From NCBI GenBank assembly GCA_910587225.1, contig CAJULT010000003.1, positions 18,587 to 82,586 on the forward strand: a stretch of DNA of 64,000 nt, written 5' to 3'. Numbering within the stretch: position 1 is the stretch's first letter; each line of letters starts with the position of its first letter. Source of the DNA: an uncultured Christensenellaceae bacterium. Lineage in GTDB: Bacteria; Bacillota; Clostridia; Christensenellales; UBA1242. This document shows, one piece after another, positions 38,996 through 48,105 of the stretch. The position numbers and the translations under genes were made by a program. The notes under the pieces were generated by a model. It ran no database searches, had not been told where the DNA came from, and saw only the letters and a list, made by a program, of their open reading frames with translations.

Positions 38996-39001
38996 GACTT
39001 T

Positions 39002-39031
39002 ATTGTAACACATATAAAGCAAATTACGCAA
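39002..39031 (-). promoter_or_regulatory. Promoter giving a leaderless mRNA (YunG-like gene)
   Basis: Minus strand TTGCGT (39026-39031), 18-base spacer ending in TGT, TACAAT (39002-39007); 6 bases to the ATG. Confidence 0.6.
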
Positions 39032-39146
39032 TTATTTAGTAAAATTGATTAAAAATTTTTTACTATTTGTTACGCTTTTCCCATATATTAGCTTAAAAGA
39101 GGACGATTTTAGATTCTAAGAGAAAAAATATATCGCGCGTTTTTAG

Positions 39147-39175
39147 TTGTCTTTTATTCAAATATTTGTTAATAT
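39147..39175 (+). promoter_or_regulatory. Promoter of the degV pair
   Basis: TTGTCT (39147-39152), 17-base spacer, TAATAT (39170-39175). Confidence 0.6.
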
Positions 39176-39233
39176 AGTAAGACAAAGCATAACAAAACAA
39201 TCAATATGTCCAAATTCAAGGAGGAAATTTTAA

Positions 39234-40061
39234 ATGATAAAAATTTTTGTAGATACTGGAAGCAGCATTAAACAAGAAGAAAAAAATAACTATGATATAG
39301 AGCTTATTCCCCTTCTATACCGCATGGGAGAAGAGGAGTATCAGGACGGAATAGACCTTACAATAGATGAGTTTTATAACAAACTTATAGGTGAGAAACT
39401 TTTCCCAAAAACCTCACTTCCAGAACTCGAAAAATTAAAAGAACAGGTAACAAAATGCACAGACGAGGGAGATGACGTTATCATTATTACCATCTCATCA
39501 AAGATTTCGGGAACAAATAACGCTATCAAGCTCATGTTTGAAGATAATGACAAAGTTCATGTAATCGACTCTATGCTTGCCGTCGGAGGGATGAGGCTTA
39601 TAGTTGAAGAGATCAACAAATATCGCGACCAAAGCATTCAAACAATTTTGGAAAAAGTTGATGCTCTCATTCCTAGAATAAGAGTACTTGCAATTCCTGA
39701 AACGCTTGACTACCTTTTCAAAGGTGGACGTCTCTCTAAACTTGAATGGTTGGTAGGAAGCCTTCTCAACATTAAGCCTATCATCACCTTTGTAGATGGA
39801 AATGTTAAAGTTGACGCTAAGAAGATTGGGCTTGCAAACTCTATGAAATATATCGCAGGCGAACTAAACCGTGAGGCAGATCCAAGCTACCACATTATTC
39901 CTTCATACACCTACAAAGATAATAATCTTAAAAAGCTCATTGCACTTACAAATAAATCGCTTTATAGATCAATGACTGAGTTTGACAACCTTGATCCAGT
40001 TATTGCATGTCACTGGGGTCCAAACGCATTTGGATTCATCTATGTAAAAAAGGAGAACTAG
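39234..40061 (+). CDS. DegV family fatty-acid-binding protein (1)
   Basis: 275 residues. DegV proteins (FakB) hold a fatty acid for phosphorylation by FakA in Bacillota. Seen here: IFVDTGSSIKQEE near the start, PKTSLPE, TISSKISGTNN, KGGRLSKLEW, LLNIKPIITFVDG, and a C-terminal HWGPNAFG (usual HxGPGxxG, with N and A replacing the usual G). CAAGGAGGAAA ribosome binding site. Tandem with a second degV 4 bases later. Confidence 0.9.
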   Translation: MIKIFVDTGSSIKQEEKNNYDIELIPLLYRMGEEEYQDGIDLTIDEFYNKLIGEKLFPKTSLPELEKLKEQVTKCTDEGDDVIIITISSKISGTNNAIKLMFEDNDKVHVIDSMLAVGGMRLIVEEINKYRDQSIQTILEKVDALIPRIRVLAIPETLDYLFKGGRLSKLEWLVGSLLNIKPIITFVDGNVKVDAKKIGLANSMKYIAGELNREADPSYHIIPSYTYKDNNLKKLIALTNKSLYRSMTEFDNLDPVIACHWGPNAFGFIYVKKEN

Positions 40062-40065
40062 ACAA

Positions 40066-40932
40066 ATGAAGACCGTCAAGATTATCACTGACTCCAACTC
40101 GGGCATTTCCCAAGCGGAAGCTGAAAAACTGGGCATAATCGTTATCCCAATGCCATTTACTATTAACGACCAAGAATATTTAGAAGAAATTTCAATCTCG
40201 CAACAACAGTTTTATGAGTTTTTAAGCCAAGATGCCGAAGTTAAAACCAGCCAACCTTCAAAATTCTATTTGGAAGAGCTGTGGAAAAAAACTCTTAAAA
40301 CTTGCGATGAAATAGTGTACATACCTATGTCTAGCGGTCTAAGCGCCACCTGCGAAAATGCCAAAATTTATGCTCAAAAGTTTGAGGGAAAAGTTCAGGT
40401 TGTGGACAACCTTAGAATTTCAGTTACTCAAAAGGAAAGCGTAATGCAGGCGATAAAACTAGTAAGCGAAGGCAAGGACGCAGTTGCTGTTAGAGCGCAA
40501 CTAGAACGCACAAAAGATGTTGCCTCTATTTACATAATGCTATCAGTTTTAAAATATTTGAAAAAGGGTGGAAGAATTTCCCCTACTGCTGCGGCGCTTG
40601 GTGACATGTTTAAGCTTAAACCTATACTTTATAGTCGCGGCGGAAGCTTTGAAAAGTTTGCTGTGGCATTCTCACTTGGACAAGCTAAACAAAAAATGCT
40701 GGCGCAGATAGAAACCGAGCTTAACAGCGAGTTTAAAAACTATTATGAAAGCGGACATATGGCGGTTTCAGTAGCGCACACTTGCAACGCCTTTGAAGCA
40801 GAGAAATTTAAAGAAGAAATTATTGCAAAATTCCCTAAACTTAAATTCCATTACGTTGACGCACTTTCACTTAGCGTAAGTTGTCATATCGGACCTGGCT
40901 CTCTTGCCGTTGCTCTTGCATTATGCGATTAA
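40066..40932 (+). CDS. DegV family fatty-acid-binding protein (2)
   Basis: 288 residues, paralogue of the gene before it. ITDSNSGISQAEA, KTSQPS, PMSSGLSATCENA, KKGGRISPTAAA, FKLKPILYSRGG, and C-terminal SCHIGPGSLAVA (intact HxGPGS). Likely a second FakB with other acyl-chain preference. AAAAGGAGAAC ribosome binding site; co-transcribed with the first. Confidence 0.92.
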   Translation: MKTVKIITDSNSGISQAEAEKLGIIVIPMPFTINDQEYLEEISISQQQFYEFLSQDAEVKTSQPSKFYLEELWKKTLKTCDEIVYIPMSSGLSATCENAKIYAQKFEGKVQVVDNLRISVTQKESVMQAIKLVSEGKDAVAVRAQLERTKDVASIYIMLSVLKYLKKGGRISPTAAALGDMFKLKPILYSRGGSFEKFAVAFSLGQAKQKMLAQIETELNSEFKNYYESGHMAVSVAHTCNAFEAEKFKEEIIAKFPKLKFHYVDALSLSVSCHIGPGSLAVALALCD

Positions 40933-40962
40933 AAAACTCACCCTTTGGTGAGTTTTTTTTTA
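40932..40962. terminator. Terminator of degV pair
   Basis: AAAACTCACC / GGTGAGTTTT hairpin with long T run. Confidence 0.87.
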
Positions 40963-41610
40963 TTTTGCAAGCAAATAACTTTTATCTATCAAATCAAAAA
41001 TAACTTTATTTTTCAACCGTCCGTCAAGAGGAATAGTTATCCAGCTTTTTTTGTTCATATGGTAGCCGGGCAGTATGTTTACTCCATCAACTACACTTAA
41101 ATCATTATTTCGTATATCAATTACTTCCAGTTTTTCATTACCTTCAAAGCCAAGTTTATTCTTGGCAACAGTTAAAATTGCACCAAACCACTTGCCGCCA
41201 TCCACTCTGCGCCAAATCGCGTTTTCGGGGAACTTTTCCCAAAGATATTCAAGCTGGCAGTTGTATTTTTTATTTACGTAATCAATTATTTCAAGTGCTT
41301 GTTCACTTTGAAAAATGCACTTTTTGAAACAAGCGGAAATAATTTTGTCCATTAGCGTTTCGCACTTTGCATTAATCTCTCCGATAAAACCGCCCTGCGC
41401 ATCTTTAACATAGAATAGTGACCACCGCTCGCCTGTTTCACTTTCTAAAACATCAATGCTTAAACTATCTTCACTGACCGACACCTTTGCTTCAAACTCG
41501 TCGTCTAGTATTTGCGTAAATTCATACTTCGAACCTAAATCCACAAAGCCAAAAGATTGAAGCTTATCAAACTCACATTTATAATGTTTGTATTTATTTA
41601 AATCAATCAT
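40960..41610 (-). CDS. MmcQ/YjbR-family protein
   Basis: 216 residues. The C-terminal half matches MmcQ/YjbR (PENAIWRRVDGGKWFGAILT, LPGYHMNKKSWITIPLDG, LIDKSYLLAK), a CyaY-like fold once proposed to bind DNA. The N-terminal part (about 1-105) is an extra domain I do not recognise. ATG at 41610 has an AGAGAGG ribosome binding site; the ATG at 41637 does not. Confidence 0.82.
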   Translation of the reverse strand: MIDLNKYKHYKCEFDKLQSFGFVDLGSKYEFTQILDDEFEAKVSVSEDSLSIDVLESETGERWSLFYVKDAQGGFIGEINAKCETLMDKIISACFKKCIFQSEQALEIIDYVNKKYNCQLEYLWEKFPENAIWRRVDGGKWFGAILTVAKNKLGFEGNEKLEVIDIRNNDLSVVDGVNILPGYHMNKKSWITIPLDGRLKNKVIFDLIDKSYLLAK

Positions 41611-41713
41611 AACAACCTCTCTTTCTAAGTATATCACAACTTAATATTTTTTGATAGCATATGTATAGTTAATTTATTTTTCGTTAAACATTTAAGCATT
41701 ACGGGAGGTAAAT

Positions 41714-42949
41714 ATGAATCCGTTTGAACAAAAATCGGGCAAGGTGGAAGACTATTTTCTAAATTGGGACCAAATGTATCCAAAAGCTTATGACAAAAAT
41801 AAAGTTTCACCATACACAAAAGTTAGAATAATTCTCATGAATGGAACTGAGTTTGAGTCCAACTGGTTTTTACATCAGTTTGCAAGAAACTGCAATGACA
41901 ACAACCTAAGGCGCGAAATTGCACTTGTTCGCAATCAAGAACAGCAGCAACAAAAGCGTATTAGCTGCCTCAAACCTATCAATGAAAATATGCTTGAAGA
42001 AACTATTGCCTACGAGCAGCTTGCCATTGACCTAACAGCAATTTTAGCTCAAAATGAAAAAGATGCGACCGCCAAAGCAGCGCTCGACTTTGCTCTGCTT
42101 GAAGATTTTGACCATTTATATAGGTTTGCTAACCTACTCAAAATGGACTACGGCATTGACGCAGATGTCATGGTAGGAAAGTATACCGAAATTATGCCGG
42201 GCAGACCTACAATAAATGAACATCGCTACCCTATAGACAACGTTCGCGCTCACATGAACGCTAAAAAGGCAGACGGCTATACCAAGCTTGTTGGCGGCAT
42301 AATCACAGCTGCCGAGCAGCAGACTATGAACTTTTATATGAATATGGCACAAATGTACAAAAACCACTTGGGCAGAAAACTTTTTAGTGAAATCGCCATG
42401 GTGGAAGAGGAACATGTTACTCAATATGAAAGCTTAAAAGACCCTAACTGCAGCTGGCTTGAACAATGGGTTATGCATGAGTATACCGAGTGTTATCTCT
42501 ACTACTCCTGCATGGAAGATGAGAGTGACGAGTATATCAAAAACATCTGGAAAGAGCATTTTGAAATGGAAGTCGCTCACCTCAAACGCGCAACCGAGCT
42601 TCTTGAAAAATATGAGAACAAGAAAGCTAAAGATGTTATTCCAAAGCCAGCTTTTCCACAACTTTTAAAGTTCGGCGAAAACAAAAAGTATATTCGCGAG
42701 GTTTTAAAAACTGTGGGTTATACTTCGGTGAAAGAAAAATATGTTCCTGCCAGCGAGCTTGCTCCTGATTTTAGATTCTTTACTCACCTTAAACATACCA
42801 ATATTAAACCTGAAAAAGTGGCAAGTCACCTTGTTATCGAAAAGTATATCAAAAAGTTTGGCAAAGATTACCGCTATGAAGATGCTAAACATCCTATTAA
42901 AGAACTTCAAGACCGTAAACATGACAATGTCACCGCGGGGACAAAATAA
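41714..42949 (+). CDS. Ferritin-like multi-helix protein, 411 aa
   Basis: Helical protein with repeated metal-type motifs: ETIAYEQLAID with LLEDFDH (about 96-140), ITAAEQQTMNF with MVEEEH (about 200-236), and MHEYTECYLYY with HFEMEVAH (about 255-300). These are the E...ExxH pairs of di-iron four-helix bundles, so it looks like one and a half ferritin-like units. Possible role in iron or peroxide handling. A C-terminal 100-residue tail is unrecognised. Excellent ribosome binding site (CGGGAGGTAA). Confidence 0.75.
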   Translation: MNPFEQKSGKVEDYFLNWDQMYPKAYDKNKVSPYTKVRIILMNGTEFESNWFLHQFARNCNDNNLRREIALVRNQEQQQQKRISCLKPINENMLEETIAYEQLAIDLTAILAQNEKDATAKAALDFALLEDFDHLYRFANLLKMDYGIDADVMVGKYTEIMPGRPTINEHRYPIDNVRAHMNAKKADGYTKLVGGIITAAEQQTMNFYMNMAQMYKNHLGRKLFSEIAMVEEEHVTQYESLKDPNCSWLEQWVMHEYTECYLYYSCMEDESDEYIKNIWKEHFEMEVAHLKRATELLEKYENKKAKDVIPKPAFPQLLKFGENKKYIREVLKTVGYTSVKEKYVPASELAPDFRFFTHLKHTNIKPEKVASHLVIEKYIKKFGKDYRYEDAKHPIKELQDRKHDNVTAGTK

Positions 42950-42976
42950 AAGCGAGTTATTACTCGCTTTTTTCAA
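42948..42976. terminator. Bidirectional terminator
   Basis: AAAAGCGAGT / ACTCGCTTTT hairpin between convergent genes; overlaps the 3' end of the MATE-like gene. Confidence 0.87.
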
Positions 42977-44183
42977 CCGCCTGTAATTTCGTTTTAAGTA
43001 CAATCCTATTGTTGTTTGCTTTGAATTTTACCAATCTTATTATTACAAAAGCAGTTATTGCAAGAATTGTTTCTGTTATCTGCCCTATCCCAGTACAGAA
43101 CGCTGATAGTAAAAAGGTCGAAATGAGAAACCTTACTGCCTGTCCAAATAGGTTAAGAATTGAACTAAGGGTGGCAGAATATTCAAGTTGAATATAAGCT
43201 GCATAAATGGTGTAAATCGGATTTAGTATCATATCAAGAGCGTCAAAGGATAGGTACAAAAGCAATAGCTCCAAACGCACATTATATATGCTGAATAGTG
43301 AGAATGCCATAGCGAAAATCGAAAGTAGTAAAACTGAAATATAAATGTATGACTGCCTAAACAATTTCTTATAATCATCTCTCCCCTTAGCAATATCAAC
43401 TTCTACAACTGTATCCATAGCGCCAGTCATATCCCATTGAATATCACAGCATAATATTGATAAATTTAGCGCTGCCATGTATTGCTCACCCATTGCAAAA
43501 GCGTTCTGCAAGCCAAAAAGATAGGAAAGCATCATCAGCGTATAGCTTGTGATTTGTGCCGCTTGATATCTAAAATTTCTATATAGCTTTAAATCAAATT
43601 TAAACTTTGGGAAATTCTTAACATACAAAACAATTAAATATACAAGCACAGGAACAATGGATAATAGTAGCCCCAAATAGATGTTAATGTTTTTAAATAT
43701 AAGCACGCCTACAATTAAGCAAACAAAAGCGGTTAAGTTTAGTAGCGCCATGTGAATTGTGGCTTTTGATTCTCTATCTTCGTAATACCATTTCTGAGCC
43801 AGAAAGTATAGATACATTTGTAAGGTCATAAAAATTATCGCATATATTACATAAGGCTTATACAACTGCACATCTAGTCCGTAAAAAATAAGGTACTTAT
43901 CAACAAGGATAATAGGAATTAACATAATAATAGTTGAAAATATAAGCCCCCAAAAAAGAGAATTTCCAACTGCGTTTTCATCTTTTTCCTTTTCTTTGCG
44001 GATATTCGCACCAACGCCAAAAAAGTAAATCATCACCCACATAGCGCATTGAAGGGAATATGTAATGGAAAAAACATTGGCAATACGACTATCGCCCACG
44101 ATGATAGCAAGTAGTAGCCAACTTATAATAGGAGTAATTGAACAGACTAATATTCCGCCGCCTATTTTAAAATATCTTTTCAT
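42960..44183 (-). CDS. MATE/polysaccharide-exporter-like membrane protein
   Basis: 407 residues, about 12 transmembrane helices in two halves, with the MATE/MOP-superfamily layout. The N-terminal ends read IISWLLLAIIVGDSRIANVF. Would export drugs, lipids or metabolites with Na+ or H+; substrate unknown. No Shine-Dalgarno: a consensus promoter places transcription start on the ATG. Confidence 0.78.
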   Translation of the reverse strand: MKRYFKIGGGILVCSITPIISWLLLAIIVGDSRIANVFSITYSLQCAMWVMIYFFGVGANIRKEKEKDENAVGNSLFWGLIFSTIIMLIPIILVDKYLIFYGLDVQLYKPYVIYAIIFMTLQMYLYFLAQKWYYEDRESKATIHMALLNLTAFVCLIVGVLIFKNINIYLGLLLSIVPVLVYLIVLYVKNFPKFKFDLKLYRNFRYQAAQITSYTLMMLSYLFGLQNAFAMGEQYMAALNLSILCCDIQWDMTGAMDTVVEVDIAKGRDDYKKLFRQSYIYISVLLLSIFAMAFSLFSIYNVRLELLLLYLSFDALDMILNPIYTIYAAYIQLEYSATLSSILNLFGQAVRFLISTFLLSAFCTGIGQITETILAITAFVIIRLVKFKANNNRIVLKTKLQAVEKSE

Positions 44184-44190
44184 AACGTCA

Positions 44191-44219
44191 ATTATATTTT
44201 CTTATGCGATATTTGTCAA
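44191..44219 (-). promoter_or_regulatory. Consensus promoter giving leaderless MATE mRNA
   Basis: Minus strand TTGACA (44214-44219), 17-base spacer, TATAAT (44191-44196); 7 bases to the ATG at 44183. Confidence 0.75.
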
Positions 44220-44245
44220 ATCAACAAAGAAAAAAGCCCTATAAA

Positions 44246-46282
44246 TTAGGACTTTTTATTTGGTTTGTATTTTAACGCACGCAAGCTATTTAATATTGCA
44301 AGTAGTGTTACTCCCACATCAGCAAAAACAGCTGCAAGCATGCCAGTCACGCCACAAGCACCAAGCACAAGAAAAACTAATTTCACAAGCGCTGAAACGC
44401 CAATGTTTTCCCATACTATCTTACGGGTATACTTTGAAATCTTGATTGCCGACACGACTTTTTCAGGATTGTCATCGACAAGAACGATATCGGAAGCCTC
44501 CTTGCTTGCACTATTGCCCGCAAGCCCCATGCTTATACCTACATTTGCAAGGCTTAGCGCGGGCGCGTCATTAAGTCCGTCGCCTACATACCCTACACAG
44601 TTTCCTTTTCTTTTTTGATACTCTTCAATATAAGCAAATTTATCCTGAGGCAAAAGCGAATGCTTCAACTCATCAACTTGGACAAGCTGTGCGACTTTCT
44701 TAGCGCTCTGCTCATTGTCACCAGTAAGCATTACCGATTTGACGTTCATGGCTCTAAGTCCTTCGCAAGCACTAAGAGCAGTCTGCTTAACTTCATCGCT
44801 GAGAGTTATTTGCCCAATAAGTTTTTCTTCTTCAAAAACTTCAACAACGGTGTTTTTAAGATTTTTTGTTTTTCTTCCAACAAAATATGCTTTCTTTTTA
44901 TAAACAAAAGACACTCCCTCGCCTGCTTTTTCGCTGAATGAATTTACTTTTCCAAGTTTTTTAAGATTTGCTTTTGTAATCGCTACTCCTAAAGGATGAA
45001 TTGAATACTGCTCTCCAAGCGCAGCAAGATATAAAATGTCCTCTTGCGATTTTTTCTTATCAAAACTTTCTATCTTTTCAATTTTAAATTTGCCAGTGGT
45101 GAGAGTTCCAGTTTTGTCAAACGCAACTAAGTTCACCTTCGCACATGCATCAAGTATTGCCGAGCCTTTAATCAAAATCCCATGTTTTGATGCATTACCA
45201 AGCCCAGAAAAATATGATAAGGGAACTGATATTGCAAACGCACAAGGACATGACACAACAAGGAAGATAAGCCCGCGATAAAGCGCTTCGGAAAACTGCC
45301 CTGTCACTGCCCATACAATACCCCATACGCTCAAAGCAAGGATGATTACACCAAGCGTATACCACTTGGTAATTTTTGAAATGGTGGTTTCAGTTTTTGA
45401 TTTTTTATCTTGCGCAAGCTCCATTAAGTCTAGTATTTTAGATGCTGTACTTTCGGAATACTTCTTGGTTGTTCGGATTTTAATAACACCATCCAAGTTT
45501 ATACACCCTGACATCACTTCATCGCCGCACCTAACCCTCTCAGGCAAGCTTTCACCTGTTAAACTTTGTTTATCTAAGGAAGCCTCTCCTTCAATAATTA
45601 TACCATCCAGTGCTATTTTCTCACCCGCTTTCACTATAATAACTTGCCCTACTTCCACCTCGCTCGGCGAAACTCTTTTTTCGTTTTCACCATCAACCAA
45701 AACAGCATATTCAGGTTGCAGCGATGAAAGTGCTGCAATAGATCTTCGAGACTTTTCAACCGCAAGCCCTTCCAAAAGTTTTCCGATAGAATACAGAGCA
45801 ACCACCATAAGCGCCTCCATATGTTCGCCTATCGCAGCTGCGCCAACAACTGAAATCGTTATTAAAAGGTTTTCATTAATCACGCCCTTAAACAATAATC
45901 TAACTGCTTTATAATAGGTTTTATACCCCATCATAAGCGCACTCACTACAAACAGCGACCAAAATAGCCATGTTGGCATCTTAATAAACAGTACACAAAG
46001 CCCCACACCTATGCCTAAAATAAGTAAAGCAAGGTCAATAAAAAACTTTGCATTGACTGACGCCTTTTTTATTCCTATATCTTTAACAATAGCATTAGGT
46101 TCTATTTGTTTAGTAAGGCTAACAATTTCTTTCGCTTTATCTTCTTCACTTTCATAAGATAGACGCGATTTCAAAAAGTCTATCTGTGCATTACATACAC
46201 CAGATATTTTATTTATCTCACCCTCTAACGCTTTTGCACAGTTTGGACAATCCAAGCCTTCAATTTTCAGCTGTCTTTTCAT
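44246..46282 (-). CDS. P1B-type heavy-metal ATPase (Zn/Cd/Pb type)
   Basis: 678 residues. N-terminal HMA domain with LDCPNCAKAL (CxxC), membrane helices, actuator TGES, the metal-selecting CPC in VVSCPCAFAISVP, phosphorylation DKTGTLT, HP motif (HPLG), and GDGLNDAPALS. The CPC plus an ArsR-type partner of the CadC kind suggests export of Zn2+, Cd2+ or Pb2+. Its ATG overlaps the stop of the regulator gene (ATGA), so both are made together. Confidence 0.93.
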   Translation of the reverse strand: MKRQLKIEGLDCPNCAKALEGEINKISGVCNAQIDFLKSRLSYESEEDKAKEIVSLTKQIEPNAIVKDIGIKKASVNAKFFIDLALLILGIGVGLCVLFIKMPTWLFWSLFVVSALMMGYKTYYKAVRLLFKGVINENLLITISVVGAAAIGEHMEALMVVALYSIGKLLEGLAVEKSRRSIAALSSLQPEYAVLVDGENEKRVSPSEVEVGQVIIVKAGEKIALDGIIIEGEASLDKQSLTGESLPERVRCGDEVMSGCINLDGVIKIRTTKKYSESTASKILDLMELAQDKKSKTETTISKITKWYTLGVIILALSVWGIVWAVTGQFSEALYRGLIFLVVSCPCAFAISVPLSYFSGLGNASKHGILIKGSAILDACAKVNLVAFDKTGTLTTGKFKIEKIESFDKKKSQEDILYLAALGEQYSIHPLGVAITKANLKKLGKVNSFSEKAGEGVSFVYKKKAYFVGRKTKNLKNTVVEVFEEEKLIGQITLSDEVKQTALSACEGLRAMNVKSVMLTGDNEQSAKKVAQLVQVDELKHSLLPQDKFAYIEEYQKRKGNCVGYVGDGLNDAPALSLANVGISMGLAGNSASKEASDIVLVDDNPEKVVSAIKISKYTRKIVWENIGVSALVKLVFLVLGACGVTGMLAAVFADVGVTLLAILNSLRALKYKPNKKS

Positions 46283-46647
46283 TTTTGCCCCTCACGCACA
46301 TGCTCTAACGTGATTTCAAACACCTGACGCACGTGTTTATCAGCAAGAGAGTAGAAAACCTCTTTCCCCTCTTTGCGACTTTTGATAAGCTGCATTTCTT
46401 TTAGGTTTTTAAGCTGATGAGATACTGCAGACTTTGTCATATTTAAAATAGCAGATATGTCACACACACATAAATCACCGTTATCTAAAAGATTGATTAT
46501 TTTCACTCTAGTGCTGTCCGCCATAGCCTTATAAAAATCGGCAATAGAAATCAGCGTGTCATCATCAAGCATTTCTTTCTTTGCATTATCCACCATGTCG
46601 CCATGTATAATATTGCAGTCGCAACCGCGACAAGAACAACTTCCCAT
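46279..46647 (-). CDS. ArsR/SmtB metal-sensing repressor (CadC-like)
   Basis: 122 residues, winged helix. The metal-site motif on helix alpha-3 is DLCVCDI (ELCVCD in CadC), and an unusual Cys/His-rich N-terminus (CSCRGCDCNIIH) gives additional thiol ligands, as in CadC. Recognition helix TKSAVSHQLKNLK. Represses its own operon until metal binds. TGGAGGAAAA ribosome binding site. Promoter and palindromic operator lie just upstream. Confidence 0.92.
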   Translation of the reverse strand: MGSCSCRGCDCNIIHGDMVDNAKKEMLDDDTLISIADFYKAMADSTRVKIINLLDNGDLCVCDISAILNMTKSAVSHQLKNLKEMQLIKSRKEGKEVFYSLADKHVRQVFEITLEHVREGQK

Positions 46648-46664
46648 AATTTTCCTCCATTATT

Positions 46665-46684
46665 AGTTGAATATTTATTCAACT
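46665..46684. promoter_or_regulatory. CadC-type operator
   Basis: Palindrome with 9-bp arms AGTTGAATA / TATTCAACT and a 2-base centre, at the transcription start of the metal operon; like the ArsR/SmtB TCAA-TTGA operators. Confidence 0.75.
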
Positions 46685-46690
46685 GTTATA

Positions 46691-46719
46691 AGTATATTCA
46701 TAACATCATCCTTTGTCAA
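46691..46719 (-). promoter_or_regulatory. Promoter of the metal-export operon
   Basis: Minus strand TTGACA (46714-46719), 17-base spacer, TATACT (46691-46696); the operator begins 6 bases downstream. Confidence 0.8.
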
Positions 46720-46776
46720 CAAAAATTTCAAAGTTTTTATATTTTCTTTTTCCCTTTTCTAAACATACATATATCT

Positions 46777-47625
46777 ATGAAAGAATTACAATCTAAAGAG
46801 TTTTTAATAAGCGACCTTACTACATATAAAAATATTGGCAGCGTTAAATGCGTATACTGCCCGTCAAGCCAAGCTCAGCTCAAAGAACTTGTTTTTAAAC
46901 TTGAACAAGAGAATACAAAATTTTTAGTTATAGGCAAGGGCAGCAATCTGCTTATTTCTCCCAAAACAAAAACTGCTATCATATCCACTAAGAACCTTAA
47001 AAGTTTCACTAGGTTTAATGGCTCTACCCTTACAGCCTCCGCATCTTGCACCCTATCGCAACTATATATGTTATGCAAAAATCAAGGACTTTCAGGCTTT
47101 GAAAAATTAGCGCTCATTCCCGGGAGCTTGGGCGGCGCACTCAAAATGAACGCCTCCTGCTTTGGCGACAGCATTTATGATCATCTAATTGAAGTTAAAG
47201 TTTTACATAATGGCAAAATTTCTCGCATTAAAAGGGACGCTATTCAAACTGAATATCGCCATGCCAACATAGAGGGAATTATACTTTCCGCAAAATTCAG
47301 CCTTGCGCCAAAATCAGAAAAAGAAATCAATGACACTTTTACCTTCTGCCTTCAAAAGAGATTAGCCTCTCAGCCGCAAGGATTTAGCTGTGGTAGCGTA
47401 TTTAAAAATCCTGCTAGCGATTATGCAGGCAGGTTACTTGAAGAGTGCGGGTTAAAAGGTAAGCGAATAGGAAAAGCGCAGGTATCTGAAAAGCATGCAA
47501 ACTTTATTATAAACCTCGGCGGCGCTACCTTTGAAGATATAAAAAAACTGATTGAACTATGTCAATCAGCCGTTTATGAACATTTTAATATTCAACTTGA
47601 AACTGAAGTCAAAATTATTGAATGA
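46777..47625 (+). CDS. murB: UDP-N-acetylenolpyruvoylglucosamine reductase
   Basis: 282 residues, peptidoglycan precursor step 2 (reduces UDP-GlcNAc-enolpyruvate to UDP-MurNAc with FAD and NADPH). FAD loop GKGSNLL, IPGSLGGALKMNA, catalytic region GFSCGSVFKNP (Ser) and ISEKHANFIINLGGAT-type end. Compact type. The upstream 58 codons in frame are not MurB-like, so I start at ATG 46777; no Shine-Dalgarno is seen there. It is divergent from the metal operon and overlaps the convergent glycosylase gene by 11 bases. Confidence 0.93.
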   Translation: MKELQSKEFLISDLTTYKNIGSVKCVYCPSSQAQLKELVFKLEQENTKFLVIGKGSNLLISPKTKTAIISTKNLKSFTRFNGSTLTASASCTLSQLYMLCKNQGLSGFEKLALIPGSLGGALKMNASCFGDSIYDHLIEVKVLHNGKISRIKRDAIQTEYRHANIEGIILSAKFSLAPKSEKEINDTFTFCLQKRLASQPQGFSCGSVFKNPASDYAGRLLEECGLKGKRIGKAQVSEKHANFIINLGGATFEDIKKLIELCQSAVYEHFNIQLETEVKIIE

Positions 47626-48088
47626 ATTTAAGTTCTCTTTTCCACTCCTCAATATCAAATCGTGGGTTTGCGGAACTTGTAGAGGACAAGCATATTATTT
47701 GTACATCAGACCTTAAAGCATCTTTTAAAAGGTTAAAGGCAGCCTTGCCATTACATATAATCTTTTCCACCTTTGTATTTGGTGGCAATAGAAAATCTAT
47801 GCTTGCAACTTTATAGTTCGACTTGATTAAGCTCTCATCTGCCGAACCTATTATATCGCTTTCCAATATAGCATCATAAAGCGCTATATGATTTTTATGC
47901 AAAAATCGTTTCTTTTCTTCTATGTTGTCATCTATTTCTTCCTCAAAGCAGATAGACAGCATCTTCCAAAATCTATTTTGCTTGTTCCCATAATAGAACC
48001 CTTGCTCCCTACTTTTCACACTAGGAAAGCTGCCAACTATAAGCACCCGACTTGCGCTATCATAAACCGGTTCAAAGCCTTGAAACAT
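47615..48088 (-). CDS. UDG-superfamily DNA-deoxyinosine glycosylase-like protein
   Basis: 157 residues from ATG 48088, which has a GAGAAAGG ribosome binding site (an ATG at 48106 overlapping the galE stop is the alternative). VLIVGSFPSVKSREQGFYYG near the start and SSTSSANPRF at the end match UDG family 6, which removes hypoxanthine from DNA (after adenine deamination). Follows galE in the same direction. Confidence 0.85.
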   Translation of the reverse strand: MFQGFEPVYDSASRVLIVGSFPSVKSREQGFYYGNKQNRFWKMLSICFEEEIDDNIEEKKRFLHKNHIALYDAILESDIIGSADESLIKSNYKVASIDFLLPPNTKVEKIICNGKAAFNLLKDALRSDVQIICLSSTSSANPRFDIEEWKRELKFIQ

Positions 48089-48105
48089 TTCCACACCTTT
48101 CTCCA

